The notes under the pieces are model-generated. The model was not told where the DNA came from. It made no database searches and worked only from the letters and a program-made list of their open reading frames with translations. From contig JAJXSV010000139.1 in the NCBI GenBank assembly GCA_021784375.1, forward strand, positions 1 to 6,152: a stretch of DNA of 6,152 nucleotides, written 5' to 3'. Origin of the DNA: Actinomycetes bacterium. GTDB taxonomy: Bacteria; Actinomycetota; Actinomycetes; S36-B12; UBA5976. The translations under genes were made by a program, and so were the position numbers. Shown here piece by piece: positions 1 to 6,152 of the stretch (its first letter is position 1; every line of letters begins with the position of its first letter).

Positions 1-507
<507 letters not shown>

Positions 508-2145
508 ATGACCGATCGCGTGACGATGCTCGAGGAACAGGTCGCGCAACTGCGCAAGGACCTGCAGTCCTCCCAGTCCTCGAATGACCGGCTTGCCGTC
601 ACCTTGAAGGAAGCACGCGAGCAGCTCATCCAGATCCGTTCGGAGGTGGAGCGCCTCTCGATACCACCGAGCGGTTACGCCACCGTCATCGCCGCACACG
701 ATGCCGCGAACATCGACATCTCCTTCCAGGGACGGCAGTTCCGCGTCATCGCCATGCCCGGCATCGAGCTGCGCGAACTTCGGCCCGGACGACAGGTGCG
801 CCTCAACGAATCACAGGTCATCATCGCGGTCGCGGACTGGGAGACCACCGGTGAGGTGGTGACCGTCCGCGAACTGCTGGAGGACGGCCGACGGCTGCTC
901 GTCATGATGCACACGGACGAGGAACGCGTGGTGCGCCTCGCCGAACCGATGTTCGACATCGCGCTGCGCATCGGCGACAGCGTGCTGCTCGACAGCCGCA
1001 GCGGATTCGTCTACGACCGCATCGCGAAGGCCGACGTCGAGGATCTCATCCTCGAGGAGGTGCCGGACATCGGCTACGAGCAGATCGGAGGGTTGGCTCC
1101 GCAGATCGAAGCCATCCGTGACGCCGTGGAGATGCCGTTCCTGCATCCCGAGCTCTTCATCGAACACGATCTCGCGGCGCCCAAGGGCATCCTCCTGTAC
1201 GGCCCCCCCGGCTGCGGAAAGACCCTGATCGCCAAAGCCGTCGCGCACTCGCTGGCCGAGCAAGTGGCAGCCCGCACCGGCAGTGTCGGCACCAAGTCCT
1301 ACTTCCTCAACGTGAAGGGCCCCGAACTCCTCAACAAGTACGTGGGCGAGACCGAACGCCACATCCGGACCATCTTCCATCGGGCACGGGAGAAGGCCAA
1401 TGACGGCATGCCCGTCATCGTCTTCTTCGACGAGATGGATTCGCTGTTCCGGACCCGCGGGACGGGCGTCAGCAGCGACGTGGAGACGACGATCGTCCCG
1501 CAGTTGCTGGCGGAGATCGACGGCGTCGAGCGCCTCTCCAATGTCATCGTCATCGGGGCATCGAACCGTGAGGACATGATCGATCCGGCGATCCTGCGAC
1601 CGGGCCGGTTGGACGTGAAGATCAAGATCGAGCGCCCCGACGCTGACGCCGCCCGCGACATCATGCGCAAGTACCTGCGCGCCGACATCCCCCTCCATGA
1701 GGACGAGGTCGAACTGCACGGCGGTGACCGCGTGGCCACCGCGAACTCGATGATCGACGCCGCCGTCGACTACATGTACTCGCTCGAGGACCACAACCGC
1801 TTCCTCGAGGTGACCTACGCGAACGGCGACAAGGAGGTCCTGTACTTCAAGGACTTCAACTCCGGCGCCATGCTCGAGAACATCGTGCGGCGGGCCAAGA
1901 AGGCGGCCATCAAGGACCTGCTCGCCGACGCCGGACGCGGCCTCCGCCGCCAGCACCTGATCGACGCCTGCGCCACGGAGTTCCGTGAGAACGAGGACCT
2001 GCCCAACACCACCAATCCGGACGATTGGGCCCGCATCTCGGGCAAGAAGGGCGAGCGCATCGTCTTCATCCGCACCCTCATCGACGGGCAGTCGGGGTCC
2101 GGCCGCTCCATCGAGTCGAACACCCCCTCGGGACGCTACCTGTGA
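508..2145 (+). CDS. arc: Proteasome-associated AAA+ ATPase ARC/Mpa (Pup-dependent unfoldase)
   Basis: A 545-aa AAA+ protein of the ARC/Mpa family, a cytoplasmic hexameric ring that binds Pup and threads pupylated proteins through its pore. Domains in order: N-terminal coiled coil (about residues 5-50, many Leu/Val heptads) that binds Pup; tandem OB folds (about 55-185); AAA+ module from about 190. Motifs seen: Walker A GPPGCGKT (232-239), pore loop KYVG (277-280), Walker B VIVFFDE (303-309), sensor-1 Asn353 in GASN, and arginine-finger region RPGRLD (364-369). The C-terminal segment [19 protein letters not shown] is diagnostic of this family. The protein ends in GRYL, close to the GQYL proteasome-docking tail of Mpa. 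M. tuberculosis Mpa is longer (609 aa), mainly at the N-terminus. ATG 508 is preferred because it fits the leaderless promoter and keeps the full coiled coil; GTG 520 and ATG 526 are in-frame alternatives. The gene overlaps dop by 4 nt. Confidence 0.96.
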   Translation: MTDRVTMLEEQVAQLRKDLQSSQSSNDRLAVTLKEAREQLIQIRSEVERLSIPPSGYATVIAAHDAANIDISFQGRQFRVIAMPGIELRELRPGRQVRLNESQVIIAVADWETTGEVVTVRELLEDGRRLLVMMHTDEERVVRLAEPMFDIALRIGDSVLLDSRSGFVYDRIAKADVEDLILEEVPDIGYEQIGGLAPQIEAIRDAVEMPFLHPELFIEHDLAAPKGILLYGPPGCGKTLIAKAVAHSLAEQVAARTGSVGTKSYFLNVKGPELLNKYVGETERHIRTIFHRAREKANDGMPVIVFFDEMDSLFRTRGTGVSSDVETTIVPQLLAEIDGVERLSNVIVIGASNREDMIDPAILRPGRLDVKIKIERPDADAARDIMRKYLRADIPLHEDEVELHGGDRVATANSMIDAAVDYMYSLEDHNRFLEVTYANGDKEVLYFKDFNSGAMLENIVRRAKKAAIKDLLADAGRGLRRQHLIDACATEFRENEDLPNTTNPDDWARISGKKGERIVFIRTLIDGQSGSGRSIESNTPSGRYL

Positions 2146-3647
2146 TCTCCTGTCGCCGCGTCATGGGCATCGAGACGGAGTACGGCATCACCCTGCCGGG
2201 CTTCTCGGAGGCCAACCCCACGACGCTCTCCACGCACATCGTCCAGGGCTACGCGCGTGCGGTGCTCGACGAGGCGCTGTGGCGAACGCGTTGGGATTAC
2301 TACACGGAGATGCCACTGCGGGATGCCCGCGGCTTCGACCTCTCGATGGCGGACGCCGATCCCAGCATGCTGACGAACGCCGAGGGCGAGTTCGCGAACA
2401 TCGTGCTCACGAACGGTGCCCGCCTGTACGTGGACCACGCACACCCCGAGTACTCCGCCCCGGAGACGGTCTCACCCCGGGACGCTGCGCTCTACGACGC
2501 GGCCGGCGTGCGCATCATGGAGCGAGCCGCCGCGGCCGTCGGCCCCTTCGGCGACAGGCACTCCATCCAGCTGTACAAGAACAACACGGACAACAAGGGT
2601 GCGTCCTACGGCACGCACGAGAACTTCCTGGTGCAGCGGGCCGTCCCCTTCTCGGACCTCATCGCGTACCTCACGCCCTTCTTCATCACCCGGCAGCTGT
2701 TCACCGGCAGCGGACGCGTCGGCCTGGGCCAGATCGGCGACACCCCCGGCTACCAGCTCACCCAGCGCGCGGATTACTTCGAGGCGGAGGTGGGGCTGGA
2801 GACGACCATGCGTCGCCCCATCATCAACACCCGCGATGAACCGCATGCGGATCCTGCCCAGTGGCGGCGCCTGCACGTCATCACGGGCGACGCGAACGTC
2901 TCGCAGTTCGCCACCTGGCTGAAGATGGGGACGCTCGCCACCGTGCTCTCCATGATCGAGAACGGCATCGAGCTTCCCCGCTTCGAGATCGAGGACCCGG
3001 TCATCGAGATGCGGGCGGTCTCGCATGACACCAGGATGCAGCGCGGTATCCGTCTCGTGGGTGGCAGCACGGTGACCGCACTCGATGTCCAGCGTGCATA
3101 CATCGCGGCTGCACAGACGGCGTTGACCGACAACACCGACGCTGAGACGCGCGACATCGTGCGCGAATGGGCACTCGTCATCGAGGACCTCGCGGTCGAC
3201 CCTGCGCGCTGCGCAGATCGCCTCGACTGGGTGGCCAAGCGCCAGCTCCTGGACGGCTACCGGGTGCGGGAGCAGCTCCCGTGGGATGCCCCGCGCCTGC
3301 AGTTGATCGACCTCCAGTACTCCGACGTCCGCGAGGGCAAGGGACTGGGGAACCTCATGACCGCCCGGGGGTCGCTCCGCCGCCTCTTCACGGACGCCGA
3401 GATCGAACGGGCCATGGCGGAACCCCCGAGGGAGACGCGCGCCTACTTCCGCGGACAGGTGATCCGGCGCTACCCCAAGCAGATCGCAGCTGCCTCCTGG
3501 GATTCCGTGGTGTTCGACCTGCCCGGTTCCACCTCGCTGTCGCGGGTGCCGATCCTGGACCCCCTCCGCGGAACCGCCGAGCTCACCGAGTCCCTGTTCG
3601 AGGATTCGCCAACCGCCGCCCGCTTGCTCGACAATCTCACCAAGTGA
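2142..3647 (+). CDS. dop: Depupylase / Pup deamidase Dop
   Basis: A 501-aa member of the Pup ligase/deamidase family (glutamine synthetase-like fold). Dop cleaves the isopeptide bond between Pup and substrate lysine, and in species whose Pup ends in Gln it also deamidates Pup. Seen here: nucleotide/metal site GIETEYG with Glu11 and Glu13, the Dop-specific loop RTRWDY...RDARGFDL (48-67), Asp98 in [14 protein letters not shown] (equivalent to the catalytic Asp95 of mycobacterial Dop), KNN (146-148) with [10 protein letters not shown], and [10 protein letters not shown] (228-237). The loop and the [10 protein letters not shown] sequence separate it from PafA. The GTG at 2142 is chosen because its GTGA overlaps the arc stop and it retains the RRVMGIE lead-in strand; ATG 2163 would remove it. 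A weak GGGA at 2130-2133 is the only Shine-Dalgarno-like sequence, so translation is probably coupled to arc. Since Pup here already ends in Glu, depupylation is the expected role. Confidence 0.96.
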   Translation: MISCRRVMGIETEYGITLPGFSEANPTTLSTHIVQGYARAVLDEALWRTRWDYYTEMPLRDARGFDLSMADADPSMLTNAEGEFANIVLTNGARLYVDHAHPEYSAPETVSPRDAALYDAAGVRIMERAAAAVGPFGDRHSIQLYKNNTDNKGASYGTHENFLVQRAVPFSDLIAYLTPFFITRQLFTGSGRVGLGQIGDTPGYQLTQRADYFEAEVGLETTMRRPIINTRDEPHADPAQWRRLHVITGDANVSQFATWLKMGTLATVLSMIENGIELPRFEIEDPVIEMRAVSHDTRMQRGIRLVGGSTVTALDVQRAYIAAAQTALTDNTDAETRDIVREWALVIEDLAVDPARCADRLDWVAKRQLLDGYRVREQLPWDAPRLQLIDLQYSDVREGKGLGNLMTARGSLRRLFTDAEIERAMAEPPRETRAYFRGQVIRRYPKQIAAASWDSVVFDLPGSTSLSRVPILDPLRGTAELTESLFEDSPTAARLLDNLTK

Positions 3648-3648
3648 C

Positions 3649-3654
3649 AAGGAG
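3649..3654 (+). promoter_or_regulatory. Strong ribosome binding site of pup
   Basis: AAGGAG sits 5 nt ahead of the pup ATG, within the 12-nt gap after the dop stop. It is the best Shine-Dalgarno in the window and fixes the pup start. It may raise Pup output relative to the enzymes in the same transcript, which suits a tag consumed stoichiometrically; that last point is inference. Confidence 0.85.
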
Positions 3655-3659
3655 CAGCC

Positions 3660-3848
3660 ATGGCCAACCGTGAGCAGTCCGAACGATCTGCGGCGTCGCA
3701 GAAGCGCGAGGAGCAGGTCGTCGACATCGCCGCGGCCACCGCTATCCGCACCAACGAGTTGGATGCGCTCCTCGATGAGATCGACGGCGTCCTCGAGACC
3801 AATGCCGAGGAATTCGTGCGCTCCTACGTGCAAAAGGGTGGCGAGTGA
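3660..3848 (+). CDS. pup: Prokaryotic ubiquitin-like protein Pup, encoded in the Glu-ending form
   Basis: A 62-aa protein tag that PafA attaches through its C-terminal glutamate to lysines of target proteins. The N-terminal third is polar and probably disordered, as in other Pups, and would be the part pulled into the ARC pore. The C-terminal half carries the family's ARC-binding helix region, with [14 protein letters not shown] and [15 protein letters not shown] (about residues 33-62). The final residues are Gly60-Gly61-Glu62, so the protein is ready for ligation without Dop-catalysed deamidation, unlike mycobacterial Pup, which ends in Gln. Only two lysines are present, Lys15 and Lys59; Lys59 corresponds to the near-C-terminal Lys61 of M. 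tuberculosis Pup. Length is close to the usual 60-70 aa. The stop overlaps the pafA start (GTGA). No proteasome genes follow it. Confidence 0.97.
   Translation: MANREQSERSAASQKREEQVVDIAAATAIRTNELDALLDEIDGVLETNAEEFVRSYVQKGGE
3834..3838 (+). promoter_or_regulatory. Ribosome binding site of pafA inside the end of pup
   Basis: AAGGG lies within the pup codons for Lys59-Gly60, 6 nt ahead of the GTG at 3845. It supports that GTG as the pafA start, together with the 4-nt overlap with the pup stop. Sequence coding for the invariant Lys-Gly-Gly end of Pup thus doubles as the pafA ribosome binding site. Confidence 0.65.
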
Positions 3849-5260
3849 CGCACTTCGGCGGCGAGGAGGAACCGCGGCCGCCCCGCGGAGCGCTGCACCG
3901 TCGCATCTTCGGCATCGAGACCGAGTACGGCCTCACCTGCGTGGCCCCGGACGGCACGCGCAAGCTCACCCCCGATGATGCGGCGCGCTATCTCTTCCGG
4001 GACGTGGTGGCCAAGGCCCGGTCCAGCAATGTGTTCCTCACCAACGGTTCGCGCCTCTACCTCGATGTCGGATCGCACCCCGAATACGCCACCTGCGAGT
4101 GCGACGACATCGAGGAGCTCATCGCGCATGAACGTGCGGGAGACGTGATCCTGCACCAGATGTCGGTTGACGCTGAGCAGGCGATGCGGGCCGAGGGCGT
4201 GGAGGGCACGCTCTTCCTGTTCAAGAACAACACCGACTCCGCAGGCAATTCCTACGGCTGCCACGAGAACTACCTCATCGCACGCACGGGGGAGTTCGCG
4301 GAGATGGCGCGCTTCCTCGTTCCCTTCCTCATCACGCGCCAGCTCATCGTCGGTGCCGGCAAGGTGGTGCAGTCGGGCAATGCCGCCCACTACGCGATCA
4401 GCCAGCGCGCGGATCACATGTGGGACGGCGTCTCCTCCGCGACCACCCGGTCACGTCCGATCATCAACACGCGCGACGAGCCGCATGCCGATGCGGAGAC
4501 CTACCGTCGCCTGCACGTCATCGTCGGTGACTCCTCGATGTCCCAGACGACGGCCCTCTTGAAGGTGGCGAGTACCGCCGCACTGCTGCGGATGCTGGAG
4601 GATCGACGACCCCTGCGCGACTTCACCATGGAGAACCCGGTGCGGGCGATCCGCGAGATCGCGTTGGACGCCACCGGCCGCACTCCGGTGAGGCTCGCCA
4701 ACGGCCTCTCCGCGACGCCCCTCGAGATCCAGTGGGCCTACTACACCGCGGTCACCGCGCACGCCGACGAGACGGGGACGAACATCGGCACGACGGCACG
4801 CGCCCTCGACCTATGGCGGCGCACCCTGGTGGCGATCGAGTCGGACCGGCACGCCGACGTGGCCACGGAGATCGACTGGATCATCAAGCGTGCCGTGCTC
4901 GATCGAGCGGCGGCACGCAACGGGCTCGATCTCTCCAGCCCTCGGATGGCACAACTCGATCTCGCCTACCACGACATCAGCCCGGCACGGGGCCTCTTCC
5001 GCACCATGGAGGCCCGTGGACTGGTTGCGACGGTCGTGGAGGATCGGGCGGTGGGGTGTGGGCTCACGTTGCCGCTGCGGACGACCCGGGCCAAGCTGCG
5101 CGGGGACTTCATCGCAGCAGCGATGCGCACACAGACCGAGCACACCGTGGACTGGACGCAGCTGAAGATCGCCGACCACGGCAATCGTTCGGTGATGCTC
5201 AAGGACCCGTTCGCATCGGTGGATGCACGGGTGGATCGACTGATCGCGTCCATGGGCTGA
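3845..5260 (+). CDS. pafA: Pup--protein ligase PafA
   Basis: A 471-aa ligase that phosphorylates the C-terminal Glu of Pup with ATP and transfers it to a substrate lysine. Seen: FGIETEYG with metal/ATP-site Glu25 and Glu27, Asp74 in [15 protein letters not shown] (equivalent to the catalytic Asp57 of M. tuberculosis PafA), [18 protein letters not shown] (126-143), [10 protein letters not shown] (207-216), [11 protein letters not shown], and a C-terminal domain with [18 protein letters not shown] and KDPF. It lacks the Dop loop and has the VGSHPEYAT version of the catalytic strand, so it is PafA and not a second Dop. GTG 3845 is the only ATG/GTG/TTG before the conserved RRIFGIE, which gives about 16 extra N-terminal residues ([16 protein letters not shown]) compared with mycobacterial PafA. 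The gene follows pup directly by a 4-nt overlap, so ligase and tag are probably translated from one mRNA. A short stretch near residues 404-412 departs from the usual sequence. Confidence 0.96.
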   Translation: MTHFGGEEEPRPPRGALHRRIFGIETEYGLTCVAPDGTRKLTPDDAARYLFRDVVAKARSSNVFLTNGSRLYLDVGSHPEYATCECDDIEELIAHERAGDVILHQMSVDAEQAMRAEGVEGTLFLFKNNTDSAGNSYGCHENYLIARTGEFAEMARFLVPFLITRQLIVGAGKVVQSGNAAHYAISQRADHMWDGVSSATTRSRPIINTRDEPHADAETYRRLHVIVGDSSMSQTTALLKVASTAALLRMLEDRRPLRDFTMENPVRAIREIALDATGRTPVRLANGLSATPLEIQWAYYTAVTAHADETGTNIGTTARALDLWRRTLVAIESDRHADVATEIDWIIKRAVLDRAAARNGLDLSSPRMAQLDLAYHDISPARGLFRTMEARGLVATVVEDRAVGCGLTLPLRTTRAKLRGDFIAAAMRTQTEHTVDWTQLKIADHGNRSVMLKDPFASVDARVDRLIASMG

Positions 5261-5273
5261 GCCCCGGCTTCGC

Positions 5274-5279
5274 TAGGCT
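5274..5279 (+). promoter_or_regulatory. Candidate -10 element of a leaderless FKBP promoter
   Basis: TAGGCT fits TANNNT and lies six bases ahead of the ATG at 5286, the same geometry as the arc promoter candidate. The 25-nt gap after pafA contains no Shine-Dalgarno (CTCCCTCC precedes the ATG), and no convincing -35 is visible within pafA. A leaderless transcript starting at the A of ATG is the simplest reading. This is inference from motif and spacing. Confidence 0.5.
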
Positions 5280-5285
5280 CCCTCC

Positions 5286-5816
5286 ATGCGTATCAAGCCC
5301 CTCGTCGCCCTTGGCGCGCTCTCCCTGGCCCTTGCCGCCTGCACTTCCTCCCCGCAGCCGACGCCCACGCCGAGCCGCACCACGCCGACGAGCAGCGCCA
5401 CCACGTCGACTGCCGACGGCACCGCCTACTCCGTGTCCGGGCCCCTGGGGCAGAAGCCGACGATCGGCATCGCCAAGGGTGCGGGCAACGTCACCCATCT
5501 CATCGTCAAGGACATCGTCGCCGGCACCGGAGCCGCCGTGCAGGCGACCGACAACGTCACGGTCAACTACGTCGGCATCGGGGCGCTGTCGCGCAAGCAG
5601 TTCGACGCCTCCTGGGATGCCAAGACCACCGCCAGCTTCCCACTGAGCGGGGTGATCCTCGGCTGGCAGCAGGGCCTGGTCGGCATGAAGGTGGGCGGGC
5701 GTCGCCTGCTCGTCATCCCCGGAAGCCTGGCCTACGGCGCCAACCCGCCCGCGGGCTCGGGCATCGCGCCCAATGAGACCCTGATCTTCGTCGTCGACCT
5801 CGTGTCCATCCCCTGA
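5286..5816 (+). CDS. Lipoprotein FKBP-type peptidyl-prolyl cis-trans isomerase
   Basis: A 176-aa secreted, lipid-anchored isomerase, expected to speed proline isomerisation in proteins outside the membrane. Residues 1-19 are a lipoprotein signal peptide: Arg2 and Lys4, a hydrophobic core, then the lipobox LAAC with Cys19 as the lipidation site. Residues 20-45 are a Thr/Ser/Pro-rich linker, and one FKBP domain spans about 70-176. Residues matching the FKBP12 active site include Tyr95 (NYVG), Phe106-Asp107 (QFDASW), Phe118, Val123-Ile124, Trp127, Tyr150 (LAYG) and Phe168, so it looks catalytically competent. Conserved GMKVGGRR is at 133-140. The ATG at 5286 is the only start that gives a proper signal peptide. 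The gene lies 25 nt after pafA and probably has its own leaderless promoter. FKBP genes downstream of pafA recur in actinobacteria; a functional link to pupylation is not established. Confidence 0.92.
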   Translation: MRIKPLVALGALSLALAACTSSPQPTPTPSRTTPTSSATTSTADGTAYSVSGPLGQKPTIGIAKGAGNVTHLIVKDIVAGTGAAVQATDNVTVNYVGIGALSRKQFDASWDAKTTASFPLSGVILGWQQGLVGMKVGGRRLLVIPGSLAYGANPPAGSGIAPNETLIFVVDLVSIP

Positions 5817-5831
5817 TCCCCACACCCGAGC

Positions 5832-5836
5832 AAAGG
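5832..5836 (+). promoter_or_regulatory. Ribosome binding site of the second FKBP gene
   Basis: AAAGG lies 9 nt ahead of the ATG at 5846 in the 29-nt gap between the two FKBP genes. It is moderate in strength and supports this start; the short gap suggests that the two genes share a transcript. Confidence 0.55.
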
Positions 5837-5845
5837 CAGCAGCAG

Positions 5846-6152
5846 ATGAGCAAGCCGTCCATCGACTTCATCGAAGGCCCCGCGCCCACCGAACTCCAGA
5901 TCACCGACCTCGTGGTCGGTGAGGGTAACGCGGTGGCAGCGGGGGGCACCGTGCTCGTGCACTACGTCGGCGTGGACTTCGAGACCGGCGAACAGTTCGA
6001 CGCCTCGTGGGACCGCGGCGAGCCCATCCGCTTCCCGTTGCGCGGGTTGATCAAGGCCTGGCAGGACGGTATCCCGGGCATGAAGGTGGGAGGACGTCGC
6101 CAGTTGGTCTGCCCGCCTGAGACCGCCTACGGTCCAGGATGCGGCGGCCACC
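5846..6152 (+). CDS. Cytoplasmic FKBP-type peptidyl-prolyl cis-trans isomerase, 3' end missing
   Basis: The first 102 codons of a small FKBP that runs off the window edge; the usual family length of about 120-130 aa suggests that only 20-25 residues are missing. It begins MSKPSIDFIEG with no signal peptide or membrane segment, so it should be cytoplasmic. Active-site positions seen are Tyr40 (HYVG), Phe51-Asp52 (QFDASWD), Phe63, Leu68-Ile69, Trp72 and Tyr95 (AYG); GMKVGGRR is at 78-85. The sequence resembles the actinobacterial FKBP type with GLI-AWQ-GIPGMKVGGRR. The motif after AYG usually reads PAGGGH or similar and here reads PGCGGH, the main local oddity, and it falls in the last bases of the window. 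It is paralogous to the lipoprotein FKBP just upstream; together they give an extracytoplasmic and a cytoplasmic version. Confidence 0.9.
   Translation, partial: MSKPSIDFIEGPAPTELQITDLVVGEGNAVAAGGTVLVHYVGVDFETGEQFDASWDRGEPIRFPLRGLIKAWQDGIPGMKVGGRRQLVCPPETAYGPGCGGH

Noticed and set aside
811..1956. 381-codon open frame on the minus strand antisense to arc
   Set aside because: Same reason: it is a shadow of the AAA+ gene, with no recognisable domain and no upstream ribosome binding site that I could see.
2163..2165. ATG 2163 as the dop start
   Set aside because: It would delete the residues just before GIETEYG that form the first strand in the family (Arg-rich lead-in), and lacks the GTGA coupling to arc that GTG 2142 has.
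2472..3833. 453-codon open frame on the minus strand antisense to dop and pup
   Set aside because: It lies opposite two unmistakable genes; its composition is a His/Asp/Val/Leu-rich mirror of GC-rich codons and no family motif is visible. Long antisense open frames are expected at this GC content.
2142..5260. Dop and PafA as a recent tandem duplication or a repeat
   Set aside because: They share blocks such as [10 protein letters not shown] and KNN...SYG, but differ in the Dop loop and catalytic-strand sequence as the two ancient subfamilies do; this is old paralogy.
5259..5280. Inverted repeat GAGCC / GGCTC after pafA as a terminator or operator
   Set aside because: Five base pairs around a 12-nt loop and no T-run; the right arm coincides with the -10 candidate, so it could be chance. 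Too weak to call.

Overview
This window is a stretch of high-GC actinobacterial chromosome carrying the Pup (prokaryotic ubiquitin-like protein) modification locus. Every gene lies on the + strand. The evidence for an actinobacterium is the GC-rich third codon positions, the TrmI/ARC/Dop/Pup/PafA gene set (Pup tagging is essentially an actinobacterial trait), the GTG starts and the 4-nt gene overlaps. The genus cannot be fixed from the sequence.

Layout: (1) 1-473, the 3' end of trmI, a tRNA m1A58 methyltransferase. (2) 508-2145, the hexameric AAA+ unfoldase ARC/Mpa, preceded by a likely leaderless promoter. (3) 2142-3647, Dop, the depupylase, overlapping arc by 4 nt. (4) 3660-3848, Pup, 62 aa, 12 nt after dop with a strong Shine-Dalgarno. 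(5) 3845-5260, PafA, the Pup ligase, overlapping pup by 4 nt. (6) 5286-5816, a lipoprotein FKBP-type peptidyl-prolyl isomerase with its own likely leaderless promoter. (7) 5846 to the window end, a second FKBP with no signal peptide, cut off by the window edge. The DNA is almost fully coding; the largest gap is 34 nt.

The Pup genes form one pathway. PafA joins the C-terminal glutamate of Pup to substrate lysines, Dop removes it, and ARC recognises Pup through its N-terminal coiled coil and unfolds the tagged protein. Pup is encoded ending in Gly-Gly-Glu, so the deamidation by Dop that Gly-Gly-Gln forms need is not required here.

The main point of interest is what is missing. The 20S proteasome genes prcB and prcA, which lie next to pup in mycobacteria and many other actinobacteria, are absent, and pup runs directly into pafA with a GTGA overlap. 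Yet ARC still ends in Gly-Arg-Tyr-Leu, close to the Gly-Gln-Tyr-Leu tail that Mpa uses to dock on the 20S core. The organism may have prcBA elsewhere, may have lost it recently, or may use ARC with another partner. This is an unusual version of a known system; I see no wholly new system in the window.
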